Of a stretch of 64,000 bases of DNA, positions 26,218-36,646 are shown one piece after another. Origin of the DNA: Gordonia oryzae. GTDB taxonomy: Bacteria > Actinomycetota > Actinomycetes > Mycobacteriales > Mycobacteriaceae. The stretch covers positions 38,243 through 102,242 of the forward strand of contig NZ_RKMH01000016.1 of assembly GCF_003797185.1 (NCBI RefSeq). Reading direction: 5' to 3'. The position numbers were made by a program, and so were the translations under genes. The notes under the pieces are model-generated. The model made no database searches. It had not been told where the DNA came from and saw only the letters and a list, made by a program, of their open reading frames with translations. Each line of letters starts with the position of its first letter. Positions within the stretch are counted from its first letter, which is position 1.

Positions 26218-26430
26218 TCAGCCGGCCCGACGATTGCGCAGCTCGTCCAGCGCATCCGGCATGCCCTTGCGGGCCAGGGTGTCGACGTCCTCGGATTCGG
26301 CCGCCGACAGGAATTCCTCGACGTTGTCGCGGTTCACGGTGACACGATCTGTCCAGGACTGGACCTTCTCCATGCCGAGGGCGAAGAGCATCAGTACGGC
26401 CGGGAACAGCAGTACGGCTAGTCCGTGCAT
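26218..26430 (-). CDS. Small single-helix membrane protein (Rv3675 position)
   Basis: A 70-residue protein with one hydrophobic helix (LAVLLFPAVLMLFALGM) and a charged cytoplasmic tail ending DALDELRNRRAG. It lies between crp and nth, the place of Rv3675 in M. tuberculosis. The ATG at 26430 fits best, as upstream codons are Arg/Ser-rich. Function is unknown. Confidence 0.6.
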   Translation of the reverse strand: MHGLAVLLFPAVLMLFALGMEKVQSWTDRVTVNRDNVEEFLSAAESEDVDTLARKGMPDALDELRNRRAG

Positions 26431-26578
26431 GGCCACAAGTAAACACAATCGGGCGCGTGACTCCCAACCAGAACGGCCGCGGTAACCCAGTTGTGACCAA
26501 AGCGCGCCGCTGGTTGACATCGGCAACACAGGGCGCCGTACCGCGCCTCACGCCACCGCGCGTCGCTAACCTGGTCGG

Positions 26579-27400
26579 GTGAGCGCGCGCAAGTCGGCTG
26601 CATCGACAACCCAGCCGAAGGCTGCATCGAAAGCCCAGCCGAGGTCGGGGACGGGTCGTTCGGGTACCAAGAAGGCCGAGACCCACCTCGGGTTGGTTCG
26701 TCGTGCCCGCCGGATGAATCGCACGCTGAAGGTGGCTTTTCCGCACGTCTATTGCGAGCTCGATTTCACCACTCCGCTGGAGCTGTCGGTGGCCACCATC
26801 TTGTCGGCGCAATGCACCGACGTCCGCGTGAACCAGACCACCCCGGCGGTGTTCGCCCGCTACCGCACCGCACTGGACTATGCACAGGCCGACCGCACCG
26901 AACTCGAGGAATTGATCCGCCCCACCGGCTTCTACCGGAACAAGACCAACTCGCTCATCGGGCTCGGTCAGGCGCTCGTGGAGCGCTTCGACGGCGAGGT
27001 GCCGCACACCCTGCCCGAGCTGGTGACGCTGCCCGGATTCGGCCGCAAGACCGCAAATGTGGTGTTGGGCAACGCGTTCGGGGTTCCTGGGATCACCGTC
27101 GACACCCACTTCGGTCGTCTGGTCCGGCGTTGGGAGTGGACCGAGGAGACCGATCCGGTCAAGGTCGAGCATGCCGTCGGCGAACTCATCGAGCGCAAGG
27201 AGTGGACCGATCTGTCCCACCGGGTGATCTTCCACGGCCGACGCGTCTGCCATGCGCGCAACCCGGCGTGCGGGGTGTGCATCCTGGCCAAGGACTGTCC
27301 TTCGGCGGGTACCGGGCCGATGGACAAGACGGCCGCCGCGGCCCTGGTGAAGGGGCCCGAGACCGATCACCTGCTGGCGTTGGCGGGGATCACGTCGTGA
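26579..27400 (+). CDS. nth: Endonuclease III (DNA glycosylase/AP lyase)
   Basis: A 273-residue base-excision-repair enzyme that removes oxidised pyrimidines and cuts at abasic sites. The helix-hairpin-helix [14 protein letters not shown] holds the catalytic Lys157; the catalytic Asp175 is in ITVDTHFGR. The 4Fe-4S ligands are Cys224, Cys231, Cys234 and Cys240. The first ~35 residues form a basic, disordered extension compared with E. coli. The start is GTG 26579. Its stop overlaps the next GTG (GTGA), starting a four-gene overlapping operon nth-tlpA-like-nudix-marP, the same order as mycobacteria. Confidence 0.95.
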   Translation: MSARKSAASTTQPKAASKAQPRSGTGRSGTKKAETHLGLVRRARRMNRTLKVAFPHVYCELDFTTPLELSVATILSAQCTDVRVNQTTPAVFARYRTALDYAQADRTELEELIRPTGFYRNKTNSLIGLGQALVERFDGEVPHTLPELVTLPGFGRKTANVVLGNAFGVPGITVDTHFGRLVRRWEWTEETDPVKVEHAVGELIERKEWTDLSHRVIFHGRRVCHARNPACGVCILAKDCPSAGTGPMDKTAAAALVKGPETDHLLALAGITS

Positions 27401-28128
27401 CCACCGACAATCTGCCGCCCGTGGAGAAGCCGACCCCGCCGCATCGCCGGCGGGGCTCTCGTTTCCCCCCGGCCGCGCGATGGACGCTCGTGTTCTTCGT
27501 CGTGGTGATCGCCCTCGTCGTCGCGATCTGGCCGCGCGATTCGTCGACGGGCGATGACGCCCAGCAGATCCGTCCGTCGGGTGCCGCCTCGGCCACCGAC
27601 GTGCGGGTCGACGACGCGCAGTTGGCACAGGCCCGCGCCGACGCCGCGATCGCACCGTGTCCGCAGGTCGGCGGGCCCGCGCCGACCGGGGCCGCGGTGC
27701 TGGCCGGGGTGCGGGCACCGTGTCTGTCGACCGGGGCGAGCTACGACCTCGGCGCCGGGACCGTCGGTAAACCACTGATCATCAACATGTGGGCGGTGTG
27801 GTGTCAGCCGTGCCGCGCGGAGCTTCCCGTGCTCGCCGACTACGCCGAGCGGGCCGGGTCGGCGGTGACGGTGCTGACCGTTCACGCACGCGAGGGCGCG
27901 GGCAGTCCTTACCTGGTGCTGCGGTTCCTCTCCGAGCTCGGGGTGCATCTGCCCGTCGTCCTCGACACCGACGGACAGGTCGCGGCCGCGCTACGGGCTC
28001 CCCGCGTGTTCCCGTCGACGATCATCCTGCGCGCCGACGGTTCCGTCGCGAAGGTCGCGCCGATGGTCTTCGAGAATCCACAGCAGATCGCCGACCAGGT
28101 CCGCATGGCGACCGGGGTCACCACGTGA
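27397..28128 (+). CDS. Membrane-anchored TlpA-like thioredoxin
   Basis: A 243-residue thioredoxin-fold protein anchored by one helix (about 29-45), with its catalytic domain outside the membrane. The redox site is WCQPC (Cys136, Cys139) in [20 protein letters not shown]. Two further Cys (88, 109) precede it. The later [13 protein letters not shown] holds the conserved cis-Pro. It corresponds to Rv3673c by position. It probably reduces or isomerises disulfides in exported proteins; MarP, encoded two genes on, has a candidate disulfide pair. GTG start and GTGA overlaps on both sides indicate coupling. Confidence 0.87.
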   Translation: MTTDNLPPVEKPTPPHRRRGSRFPPAARWTLVFFVVVIALVVAIWPRDSSTGDDAQQIRPSGAASATDVRVDDAQLAQARADAAIAPCPQVGGPAPTGAAVLAGVRAPCLSTGASYDLGAGTVGKPLIINMWAVWCQPCRAELPVLADYAERAGSAVTVLTVHAREGAGSPYLVLRFLSELGVHLPVVLDTDGQVAAALRAPRVFPSTIILRADGSVAKVAPMVFENPQQIADQVRMATGVTT

Positions 28129-28964
28129 GCACGAGTGATCCGACGCCGATCCCCGAACCCCACATCGGCCCGCTGGTGGCGCGTGAACGGATTCCGTCGT
28201 GGATGCACCGGCTCACCGACGACGTCGGCTCGGTGACCGAGATCGTGCTCAATCGTGGCGGTGACCGCACCCGATGGGCGGCGATGGTCAACCGGAACCG
28301 GCGCGCGGCCGCGGTGCTGGTGTTGTTCTCGGGGTCCTTCGACGCCGACCCCGACTATCCCGGTGGGCTGCCCGCCGACGCCGAGGTGCTGCTCACCGAG
28401 CGCGCGTCGACCCTGCGTCAGCACAGCGGGCAGGTCGCCTTCCCCGGCGGCGGCTACGACCCCGGTGACGACTATCCGGTCGGCACCGCGCTACGGGAGG
28501 CCGACGAGGAAACCGGCCTGGCGACCGAGGGGGTCGACGTGCTGGCCACCCTGCCCAGCTTTCCGGTCCCGCCCTCGGGTTTCGACGTCGTACCGGTCAT
28601 CGCCCACTGGCGCGAACCCGGTGAGGTGCGTGTCGTCGACGAAGGCGAGACCGCCCGCGTCGCGCGTGTCAGCATGCGTGAGCTCCTGGCACCGGAGAAC
28701 CGATTCCAGGTGCGCCGATCGGTCCTCGGTGCCCGCGCCTATCAAGGTCCCGCGTTCTTCGTCGACGGACTGCTCGTCTGGGGTTTCACCGGCGGCCTGA
28801 TCGCGGCGATCAGCGACGCCGCCGGGTGGGGGCCGGCCTGGGACACCGACGATGTCCGTCCGCTCGACGAGATGATCCGACGCTCCGGCAACCGGCAGGA
28901 ATCCGGTTTCCGCGCGCTCCACCCCGACCATCTGCGCGACCCCGACGGCCGGGGCGGCCGATGA
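28125..28964 (+). CDS. Nudix hydrolase, CoA-pyrophosphatase-like
   Basis: A 279-residue Nudix enzyme. The Nudix box runs from Gly108 to Leu132 (GGGYDPGDDYPVGTALREAD, then EETGL), with Asp116 in place of the usual first Glu and the metal-binding READEETGL intact. The upstream segment LRQHSGQVAFPGG is the CoA-pyrophosphatase (UPF0035) signature LLTxRsxxLRxHxGQVaFPGG. It most likely hydrolyses CoA or acyl-CoA to phosphopantetheine and ADP; mycobacterial Rv3672c is the positional match. It overlaps marP by ATGA. Confidence 0.87.
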   Translation: MSTSDPTPIPEPHIGPLVARERIPSWMHRLTDDVGSVTEIVLNRGGDRTRWAAMVNRNRRAAAVLVLFSGSFDADPDYPGGLPADAEVLLTERASTLRQHSGQVAFPGGGYDPGDDYPVGTALREADEETGLATEGVDVLATLPSFPVPPSGFDVVPVIAHWREPGEVRVVDEGETARVARVSMRELLAPENRFQVRRSVLGARAYQGPAFFVDGLLVWGFTGGLIAAISDAAGWGPAWDTDDVRPLDEMIRRSGNRQESGFRALHPDHLRDPDGRGGR

Positions 28965-30154
28965 GCGGTTCGACGTGGGTCGACATCATCGTCGTCGCGA
29001 TCGCTCTGATCGCCGCGATCAGCGGATTCCGGCAGGGTGCAGTGGCCTCCGCGCTGGCCGTGCTCGGTGTGCTCCTCGGCGCCTTCGCGGGCATTCTGCT
29101 GGTGCCGCATGTGATCTCCCGGATCGACGATCCGACGATGCAGCTGGTGGCGGCCGTCGGGGTGCTGGTCGCGCTGGTGGTGATCGGCGAGATCGCCGGA
29201 ATGATCCTCGGTCACGCCGCCCGTGGCGGCATCCGGTCGCCGGAACTGCGGGCCATCGACAGCGGCGTCGGACTGGTGTTGCAGGCCCTCGCGGCGCTGG
29301 TGGCGATGTGGTTGATCGGCACCCTGCTGGCGAGTTCGCATTCGCAGGCGTTGACCAAGGCCATTGACGGCTCCAAGGTGCTCGGCGCGGTCGACGACGC
29401 GGCGCCGGGGTGGCTGGCCGCTAAGCCGGTCGACGAGTTCCGCCGACTGCTTGAGGATTCCAAACTCGACGGCGTCATCCCTACCGCCAGGGCCGGCCAG
29501 GTCGCACCACCCGACGCGGCGCTGCTGCGTCTGCCGGTCGTCGCGCAGACCAAGCCCAGTGTGGTCAAGATCGAGGGCGAGGCACCCAACTGTCAGCAGG
29601 CCCTCGAGGGCAGCGGCTTTGTCGTCGGCCCGGACCTGATCATGACCAACGCGCACGTCGTCGCCGGGACGTCGACCCTGCAGGCCCAGCAGTCCGACGG
29701 CACCTCCTATGACGCCGACGTCGTGCTCTTCGACAGCGTCAACGACGTGGCGATCCTGCGGGTCGACGGCATCGACGCCCGGCCGTTGCGGTTTGCCTCG
29801 GGTACTGCGTCCACCGGGGACGACGCCATCGTCCTGGGGTATCCGCAGGCCGGACCGTTCCAGGCCACTGCGGTGCGGGTGCGTGACATGCGCGAGTTGC
29901 CGACCGCCAACATCTACCGCAACCGCCAGGTCACGCGCGAGGTCTATACGGTGCGCGGCGTGATCCGGCAGGGCAATTCCGGTGGGCCGATGCTCAATTC
30001 GGCCGGCGAGGTGCTCGGTGTGGTGTTCGCGACGTCGGAGAACGCCGCCGACGAGACCGGCTACGTCCTCACCGCCGCTCTCGTACAGCAGGACCTCGCC
30101 CGCGCCCAGGGGCGCTACGGGCGGGTGTCGACCGGGGCGTGTGTGCGCGAATGA
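28961..30154 (+). CDS. marP: Membrane serine protease MarP
   Basis: A 397-residue protein of the MarP/Rv3671c type. Four N-terminal helices (about 5-130, CvpA-like) are followed by an extracytoplasmic chymotrypsin-fold protease with His232 (TNAHVVAG), Asp262 (SVNDVAILRV) and Ser340 (RQGNSGGPM). Cys211 and Cys394 are positioned to form the disulfide known to stabilise the mycobacterial enzyme. In mycobacteria MarP processes a peptidoglycan hydrolase and is needed to keep the cytosol neutral in acid. It ends the nth operon. Confidence 0.95.
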   Translation: MSGSTWVDIIVVAIALIAAISGFRQGAVASALAVLGVLLGAFAGILLVPHVISRIDDPTMQLVAAVGVLVALVVIGEIAGMILGHAARGGIRSPELRAIDSGVGLVLQALAALVAMWLIGTLLASSHSQALTKAIDGSKVLGAVDDAAPGWLAAKPVDEFRRLLEDSKLDGVIPTARAGQVAPPDAALLRLPVVAQTKPSVVKIEGEAPNCQQALEGSGFVVGPDLIMTNAHVVAGTSTLQAQQSDGTSYDADVVLFDSVNDVAILRVDGIDARPLRFASGTASTGDDAIVLGYPQAGPFQATAVRVRDMRELPTANIYRNRQVTREVYTVRGVIRQGNSGGPMLNSAGEVLGVVFATSENAADETGYVLTAALVQQDLARAQGRYGRVSTGACVRE

Positions 30155-30540
30155 CTGATTGAGGCGAGTCGCGACCTGAGCGCCGTCGATGACCAGGCCG
30201 GGAAGCTCACGGAGGCACTGGAATACATCGAACGGGCGCGTGGGAATCTGTACGGCTTCTCTCTTCGGGCACGCCGACGCCCTGCTCGAGGAGGCGGTCG
30301 CCGAGATGCGCGATGCCGGTACACCGAACTGGCCAATCGGATCGAGACGCAGATGCTGGGCCGCAACGTGATCGAGTGCCGCCGGACCGTGCTGGTCGTC
30401 GAGGAGCTTCGGCGTCGGTTGGCACGCCGCGTTCACCGACATCGAAGCGCGGGTGCGTGCGGAACTCACCGCCGGGGTGCGTCACGCCCACGAGGCAGCG
30501 GACGAAAGGACTAACGGCGCACACGGACATTGTGACCACA
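30155..30540 (+). pseudogene. Frameshifted conserved hypothetical gene
   Basis: Directly after marP, LIEASRDLSAVDDQAGKLTE and ALEYIERARGNLYGF run in one frame. The gene then shifts to HADALLEEAVAEMRDAG, again to TELANRIETQMLGRNVIE, then to HAAFTDIEARVRAELTAGVR and HAHEAADERT. Put together they form a ~125-residue helical protein of a mycobacterial/Gordonia hypothetical family. It lacks a start codon of its own and has at least three frameshifts. Confidence 0.65.
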
Positions 30541-30626
30541 CCGCCGGCCAGGTGAGCCAGGCCGCAGCTGAGCCCGGCCGCAGGTGCCCGGCCGCAGGTG
30601 CTCGGCGGACGTGGACGACGCTCGGC

Positions 30627-31556
30627 TCAGGAACCCAGCAGTTCGAGCAGCGCCGCGTCGACCGCGTCCGGCTGTTCCTGATGCGCGAAGTGCCCGCTGG
30701 CCGGGATCTCCTGGAAGTCGAGATGGTCCACCCACTCGCGGCTCTCGCGCATCACATGGTCGGTGATGTAGGGATCGTCGGCGCCGCGCAGCGCGAGCAC
30801 CGGGATGTGCAGTCTGCGGTGCATGAGGCGCATGAACCGAATGCCGTCGGGACGGAACTGTGACCGGAATGCCCAGCGCTGGTATTCCAGACTCGAATGA
30901 GCCACGTAGGGAATCTGGATGGCCGAGCGGTTGAGACCGATGGTCTGCGCGTAGTCGTCCGTGCCGCGCCAGGCGCTGCCCGCGCGCTGATCGAAGTACC
31001 GAGCGATGAAGGTGCCGTCGCGGCGGGTCAGGCGCGCCTCGGCCGACCGGGGAAGCTGATTGCGCAGGAAGTTCGGGAGGAACGCGCTGCGTTGCGGCCC
31101 GCGTAGCAACACGTCGTGGCGCAGCGAACGGGGATGCGGTGAGGCGATGACCGCGATGCGGGACACCGCGCGGGGGTGCAGGGTGGCCGTCGCCCAGCAG
31201 ACCAGACCGCCGTCGGCGTGCCCGACCAGGGTGGCGTCGGTGTGCCCGAGTGCGCGGACGAGGCCGTTGGTGTCACCGGCCAGCGTCCACCCGTCATAGC
31301 CGCGCGGCGGCTTGTCGGTGTCGCCGTATCCGCGCAGGTCGACCGCCACCGCCCGATGACCGGCCTCGGTCAACGCGGTCAGCTGATGACGCCAACTCCA
31401 CCAGAACTCGCCAAAACCGTGCAGTAACAACACCAGTGGCCGATCCGCGATCGGCTCGTCGACCTCGACGGCATGAAACCGCAGGCCGTTCGCGCGGACG
31501 TCGAGATGCCGCCAGACGCCGGGGAGCCGAACGCTCGACGGGTCGGGCGAGGCCAT
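30627..31556 (-). CDS. Alpha/beta hydrolase, epoxide-hydrolase-like (EphE position)
   Basis: A 309-residue alpha/beta-hydrolase. The oxyanion segment is LLHGFGEFWWSW (about 45-56); the nucleophile elbow is VGHADGG with Asp115, the hallmark of epoxide hydrolases and haloalkane dehalogenases rather than esterases. GADDPYI and ASGHFAHQEQP supply the acid and His. It matches ephE (Rv3670) by position, next to the holin-like gene, which stops 3 bases before its... start region, suggesting one transcript. Substrate is unknown. Confidence 0.8.
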   Translation of the reverse strand: MASPDPSSVRLPGVWRHLDVRANGLRFHAVEVDEPIADRPLVLLLHGFGEFWWSWRHQLTALTEAGHRAVAVDLRGYGDTDKPPRGYDGWTLAGDTNGLVRALGHTDATLVGHADGGLVCWATATLHPRAVSRIAVIASPHPRSLRHDVLLRGPQRSAFLPNFLRNQLPRSAEARLTRRDGTFIARYFDQRAGSAWRGTDDYAQTIGLNRSAIQIPYVAHSSLEYQRWAFRSQFRPDGIRFMRLMHRRLHIPVLALRGADDPYITDHVMRESREWVDHLDFQEIPASGHFAHQEQPDAVDAALLELLGS

Positions 31557-31559
31557 CGC

Positions 31560-32153
31560 TCAGCCCTCGCGGGCGGGCGGGGTCCGTGGATGCTCGGCCG
31601 TGGCCGACAGGGTCGAGCCGACAGCGTCTCCGGGCACCGTGATCTTGGGGCGGTCCGCGGCCGGTGGGGCCGACTTGGGCAGCACCGACGGGATCTCCTT
31701 GACGGTTTCGACGGTCTTCTTCGGTCCGCGGATCTTCTTGAAGAACAGGTAACCGGCAATCGCGACCACGATGGTGATGACGACCAGCAGTGCGAACACG
31801 ATGAGGAACGCCGCCCAGCGGGGCAGCCACTCGCTGAGGAGTTCGGCGAGGAAGAAGAAAAAGAAGAAACTCGCATACAGTGCGGTCACCCCGGCCACGG
31901 CGAGCGCGCCGGCTCCGGCTCCGGCCTTTTTGGCCTCACCGACCAGCTCGGACTTGGCCAGCGCCACCTCGGAACGGACGAGCGTGGACATGCTCGCGGT
32001 CGCGTCCTTGACCAGGTTGCCGATGCTCGGTTCGCCTTTGGGCCCGAGGTTGGCATCGGACAGGGGGATCGAGGGGACCGGACGTCCTCCTGGTGCAGAC
32101 CGGCCGTTCTCTTTTCCGCTCACAGCATCCTCCGTATCTGGGGTGTGGGGCAT
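31560..32153 (-). CDS. Holin-superfamily-like (DUF1469) membrane protein
   Basis: A 197-residue protein of the Phage_holin_3_6/DUF1469 family, which despite the name is a chromosomal membrane protein in actinobacteria. It has a polar N-terminus with the family helix NLVKDATASMSTLVRSEVAL, two hydrophobic segments (ALYASFFFFFFLAELL and FLIVFALLVVITIVVAIAG), and a Pro-rich tail. It is encoded upstream of, and 3 bases from, the epoxide-hydrolase-like gene on the same strand (Rv3669-Rv3670 order). No evidence of phage origin is present around it. Confidence 0.83.
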   Translation of the reverse strand: MPHTPDTEDAVSGKENGRSAPGGRPVPSIPLSDANLGPKGEPSIGNLVKDATASMSTLVRSEVALAKSELVGEAKKAGAGAGALAVAGVTALYASFFFFFFLAELLSEWLPRWAAFLIVFALLVVITIVVAIAGYLFFKKIRGPKKTVETVKEIPSVLPKSAPPAADRPKITVPGDAVGSTLSATAEHPRTPPAREG

Positions 32154-32234
32154 ATGTTGCCATGTCGGCCGATCGAGGTGGTCAGTGCGCCCGCGCGCGC
32201 AGCCTCGTCACCGACCGACGAGCGGCAATCGACA

Positions 32235-32279
32235 CGCGAGTTGCGCCACCTGTGGGGGCGCTCGGTGGCGCAACTCGCG
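32235..32279 (-). terminator. Stem-loop downstream of acs
   Basis: A 16-bp perfect stem (32235-32250 with 32264-32279) and a 13-base loop, 40 bases beyond the acs stop codon. It likely ends the acs transcript before the holin-like gene. Confidence 0.75.
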
Positions 32280-32320
32280 GGCCGTGTAGCGCTCGTCCCC
32301 GCGGGGGAGCTCCAGCCCGA

Positions 32321-34273
<1,953 letters not shown>

Positions 34274-34351
34274 CTGAGCTGGCCTTTCACTGGTCGGCAA
34301 CAACATCGCGCGCGGCAGCCCCACGTGAGTCGACTGCAGCGAGATCCCTAT

Positions 34352-34367
34352 TGTGAGGGTAGTCACG
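34352..34367. promoter_or_regulatory. Candidate Crp/GlxR operator upstream of acs
   Basis: TGTGAGGGTAGTCACG matches TGTGA-N6-TCACA in 9 of 10 defined bases. Its place ahead of acs fits known cAMP-receptor control of acetate genes in actinobacteria. Binding is inferred. Confidence 0.55.
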
Positions 34368-34639
34368 TTGGATACCCGTTGCAGGTGGCGGGGTGACGAT
34401 AGGTGTTCGTTCGTCGCCGAGACGATCCGATGACTCGTGGGTAGGGATTCTCCGGACAGCTTCCGCCTACCATCGCGTCGGGATCGGGAAAGTCCACGAA
34501 GCTGCGCGAGCAATGCAGAAGTGGGCCGGAGGTGTGGTGTAGCGCCTTGCGGCGCCTGGTTGCAGGTGTGAAGTTGCAAGTGTGAACCAGTCAGACCTTC
34601 ACTGTCGTCTCGGTCATGATCATCCCGGTGATCGGAATC

Positions 34640-35330
34640 CGGCTGTTCCCCTGGCTTGTTGATCCGTCAGGACCCGCGCTACTGCCAGGGCGGCAACAGC
34701 CCGTTGCCACCGGGTTCGTCGCAGTGGTTCGGCGCCGATCTGCAGGGCTGTGACATCCACGCGCGCAGCGTCTTCGGTGTCTGCGACTGGCTGATGCCCC
34801 TCGGGCAAAACCACCACCAACGCGGTGCTCGACCTGATTACCCGGAACGTGCCGGATCACCGGCGGCACCATCATGATCGAAGGCATGGATCTCACGACG
34901 GCATCAAAGAAGCAGATCGGCCACATGCGCGGCACCGGAATCGGTCTGGTCTCACAGCATCCGGTGGGCGCCGGCGTGTGACGATCGGGCGGGCGTTGGC
35001 TCTCGAGCAGGAGACCGTCGTGTGGGACGAGGCGGTCTCGGCGCTCGACGTGCTGGTCCAGGAGCAGATTCTGACCCTGCTCCATCATCAGCAGGGCGCG
35101 ACGGGCTGACCAATTTGTTCATTACCCACGATCTCGTGGTGGTCCGCCAGACCGCCGACGACGTGCCCGTGAGGGAAATGAGCGCGTCGTCGAACAGTTC
35201 GGCCGAAGCGATCGTCGTCGCGCGAGGAGCGTACGCGCAAGTTGCTCAAGGCGATCCCCGGCCGGTCGATCCCCCTCGGGCCGCGTGGCCTGACGGTCGC
35301 CCTCACCGACGGTCACCCTCACGCGATAGC
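34640..35330 (+). pseudogene. Remnants of dipeptide ABC transporter genes (dppC-dppD)
   Basis: First a permease (DppC/OppC) piece: SSQWFGADLQGCDIHARSVF. Then an ATPase (DppD-like) in shifting frames: a damaged Walker A near [46 protein letters not shown], and [20 protein letters not shown] followed by LFITHDLVVVRQTADDVPV and LLKAIPGRSIP. Internal stops and frameshifts abound, and the permease and ATPase ends are fused. In M. tuberculosis the intact dppABCD operon sits exactly here, between acs and Rv3662c, in the same orientation. The operon has decayed in this lineage. Confidence 0.85.
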
Positions 35331-35369
35331 CTGGGCGGCTCGGTCGGCAGTGCGGATTATGGTGTTCGG

Positions 35370-36125
35370 ATGACCTCCGATCCGCTCTCACCGCTCGCCG
35401 ACCTGCCCGGGGTGGCCGCCGCGGCCGACGCCGCGCGCGACGCGCTGGGCGCGGTACACCGGCATCCGGCGAACCTGCGCGGGTGGGACAAGACGGCCAC
35501 CGAGGCGTCCTGGCGAGCCGGACGGTCGTCGGCGGCCATCGACGGCGGCAGCGTCGAACTGCGTCGCGACGGCGACTTCGACGATCCGCTCCTCGCCGGC
35601 GCCATGCGCGTGGCCCAGGCCCTCGACGGCGACTCGCTGGAAAGCCTCACCTCGGTGTTCCGGCGTGCTCCCGCGCAGGCCTTCGCTCGCCTGCACATGC
35701 TCGCCGCCGCTGATCTCATCGACGATCCCGACGAACTCGGCCGCCCGCGCGCCGATGCCGAGGTTGCGACCCGGCTGGATCTTCTGAGCCAGCTGATCAC
35801 CGGCGGCACCAAGGTCGGTGCGCCGGTCCTCGCCGCCGTCGTCCACGGGGAACTGCTGAGCCTGAACGCCTTTCGATCCGCCAACGGTATCGTCGCCCGT
35901 GCTGCGTCTCGGCTGGTATGCACGTCGTCGGGTCTCGATCCGCACAATCTCGGCGTCCCCGAGGTGACATGGCTGCGGCGGGTCGCCGACTATCGCGCCC
36001 TGGCCCATGCCTTCGGCACCGGCCACGCCGAGGCGCTGGGGGAGTGGATCATCTTCTGTTGTGAGGCCCTCACCGCCGGTGCGGCAGAAGCGAAGTCGAT
36101 CGCCGATGCCGCGCGGGCCGGCTGA
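35370..36125 (+). CDS. Fic-like protein with degenerate motif (Rv3662c-like)
   Basis: A 251-residue helical protein. The segment VHGELLSLNAFRSANGIVAR aligns with the Fic core HPFxxGNGRxAR, but the catalytic His is Asn and the loop reads SANGIVAR. An inhibitory-helix-like N-terminus is not evident. If it is of Fic origin it should not AMPylate by the standard mechanism. It matches Rv3662c by position, between the dpp locus and the HAD phosphatase. Annotation as an oxidoreductase, sometimes seen, has no support in the sequence. A strong terminator follows. Confidence 0.7.
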   Translation: MTSDPLSPLADLPGVAAAADAARDALGAVHRHPANLRGWDKTATEASWRAGRSSAAIDGGSVELRRDGDFDDPLLAGAMRVAQALDGDSLESLTSVFRRAPAQAFARLHMLAAADLIDDPDELGRPRADAEVATRLDLLSQLITGGTKVGAPVLAAVVHGELLSLNAFRSANGIVARAASRLVCTSSGLDPHNLGVPEVTWLRRVADYRALAHAFGTGHAEALGEWIIFCCEALTAGAAEAKSIADAARAG

Positions 36126-36173
36126 CCTGGCAGACAGACAACGGGATCACGCGACACTGGCCTCACACGCACT

Positions 36174-36213
36174 GCGGGCGGCGATCCGGTTCGAGAACCG
36201 GATCGCCGCCCGC
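36174..36213 (+). terminator. Hairpin after the Fic-like gene
   Basis: Perfect 18-bp stem (36174-36191 with 36196-36213) around a cgag loop, 49 bases after the stop. Confidence 0.8.
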
Positions 36214-36646
36214 ATAGCACGAACGAAAGCTACCAAGCGTGCTCGGTGGGTTGTGTGATCGCCTCGGCGATTGACCGCGGACATTTCCCGATACCGTTCC
36301 GGCGCTGCCAATCTCGTCCCATCACGACGCCATCAATGATGTCGTCGGCGCTGTCCGAGGGTCGGGGCGCTGCCGTCGAAGGTAGTCGTTCACATGGCCG
36401 CGATGTCGCAGGCGCACAACACTTGTGCCTTATGCGGCGCGCTCCGCGTGGGTACTTGCCGCTCGTGCTGGGAAGTGCTCGGAATGGGGGTCCGCTCCTT
36501 CTCTTCCGGGGCGAACTTTGCCTTCCGAGGTTCCGTAAGACCTTTGTACACCGTGATCGCGATCACATCAAGACTCAAGCGTGTCAATGTTCGGTGGCGT
36601 TCACATCACCGCCGACTGGTGCACTAGTGCAACGGTTTACGGCTCT
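36214..36646. other. Gene-free stretch
   Basis: About 430 bases between the terminator and the convergent HAD gene. The plus strand has an open frame with several Cys (CALCGALRVGTCRSCWEV, from 36394), vaguely zinc-ribbon-like, but without a ribosome site or coding bias. I would not call it a gene. Confidence 0.4.

Noticed and set aside
31560..32153. Holin-like gene as a sign of prophage
   Set aside because: It is a core actinobacterial DUF1469 protein in conserved order, with no phage genes near.
36394..36627. Cys-rich frame as a zinc-ribbon gene
   Set aside because: No ribosome site, weak coding bias, no family recognised.
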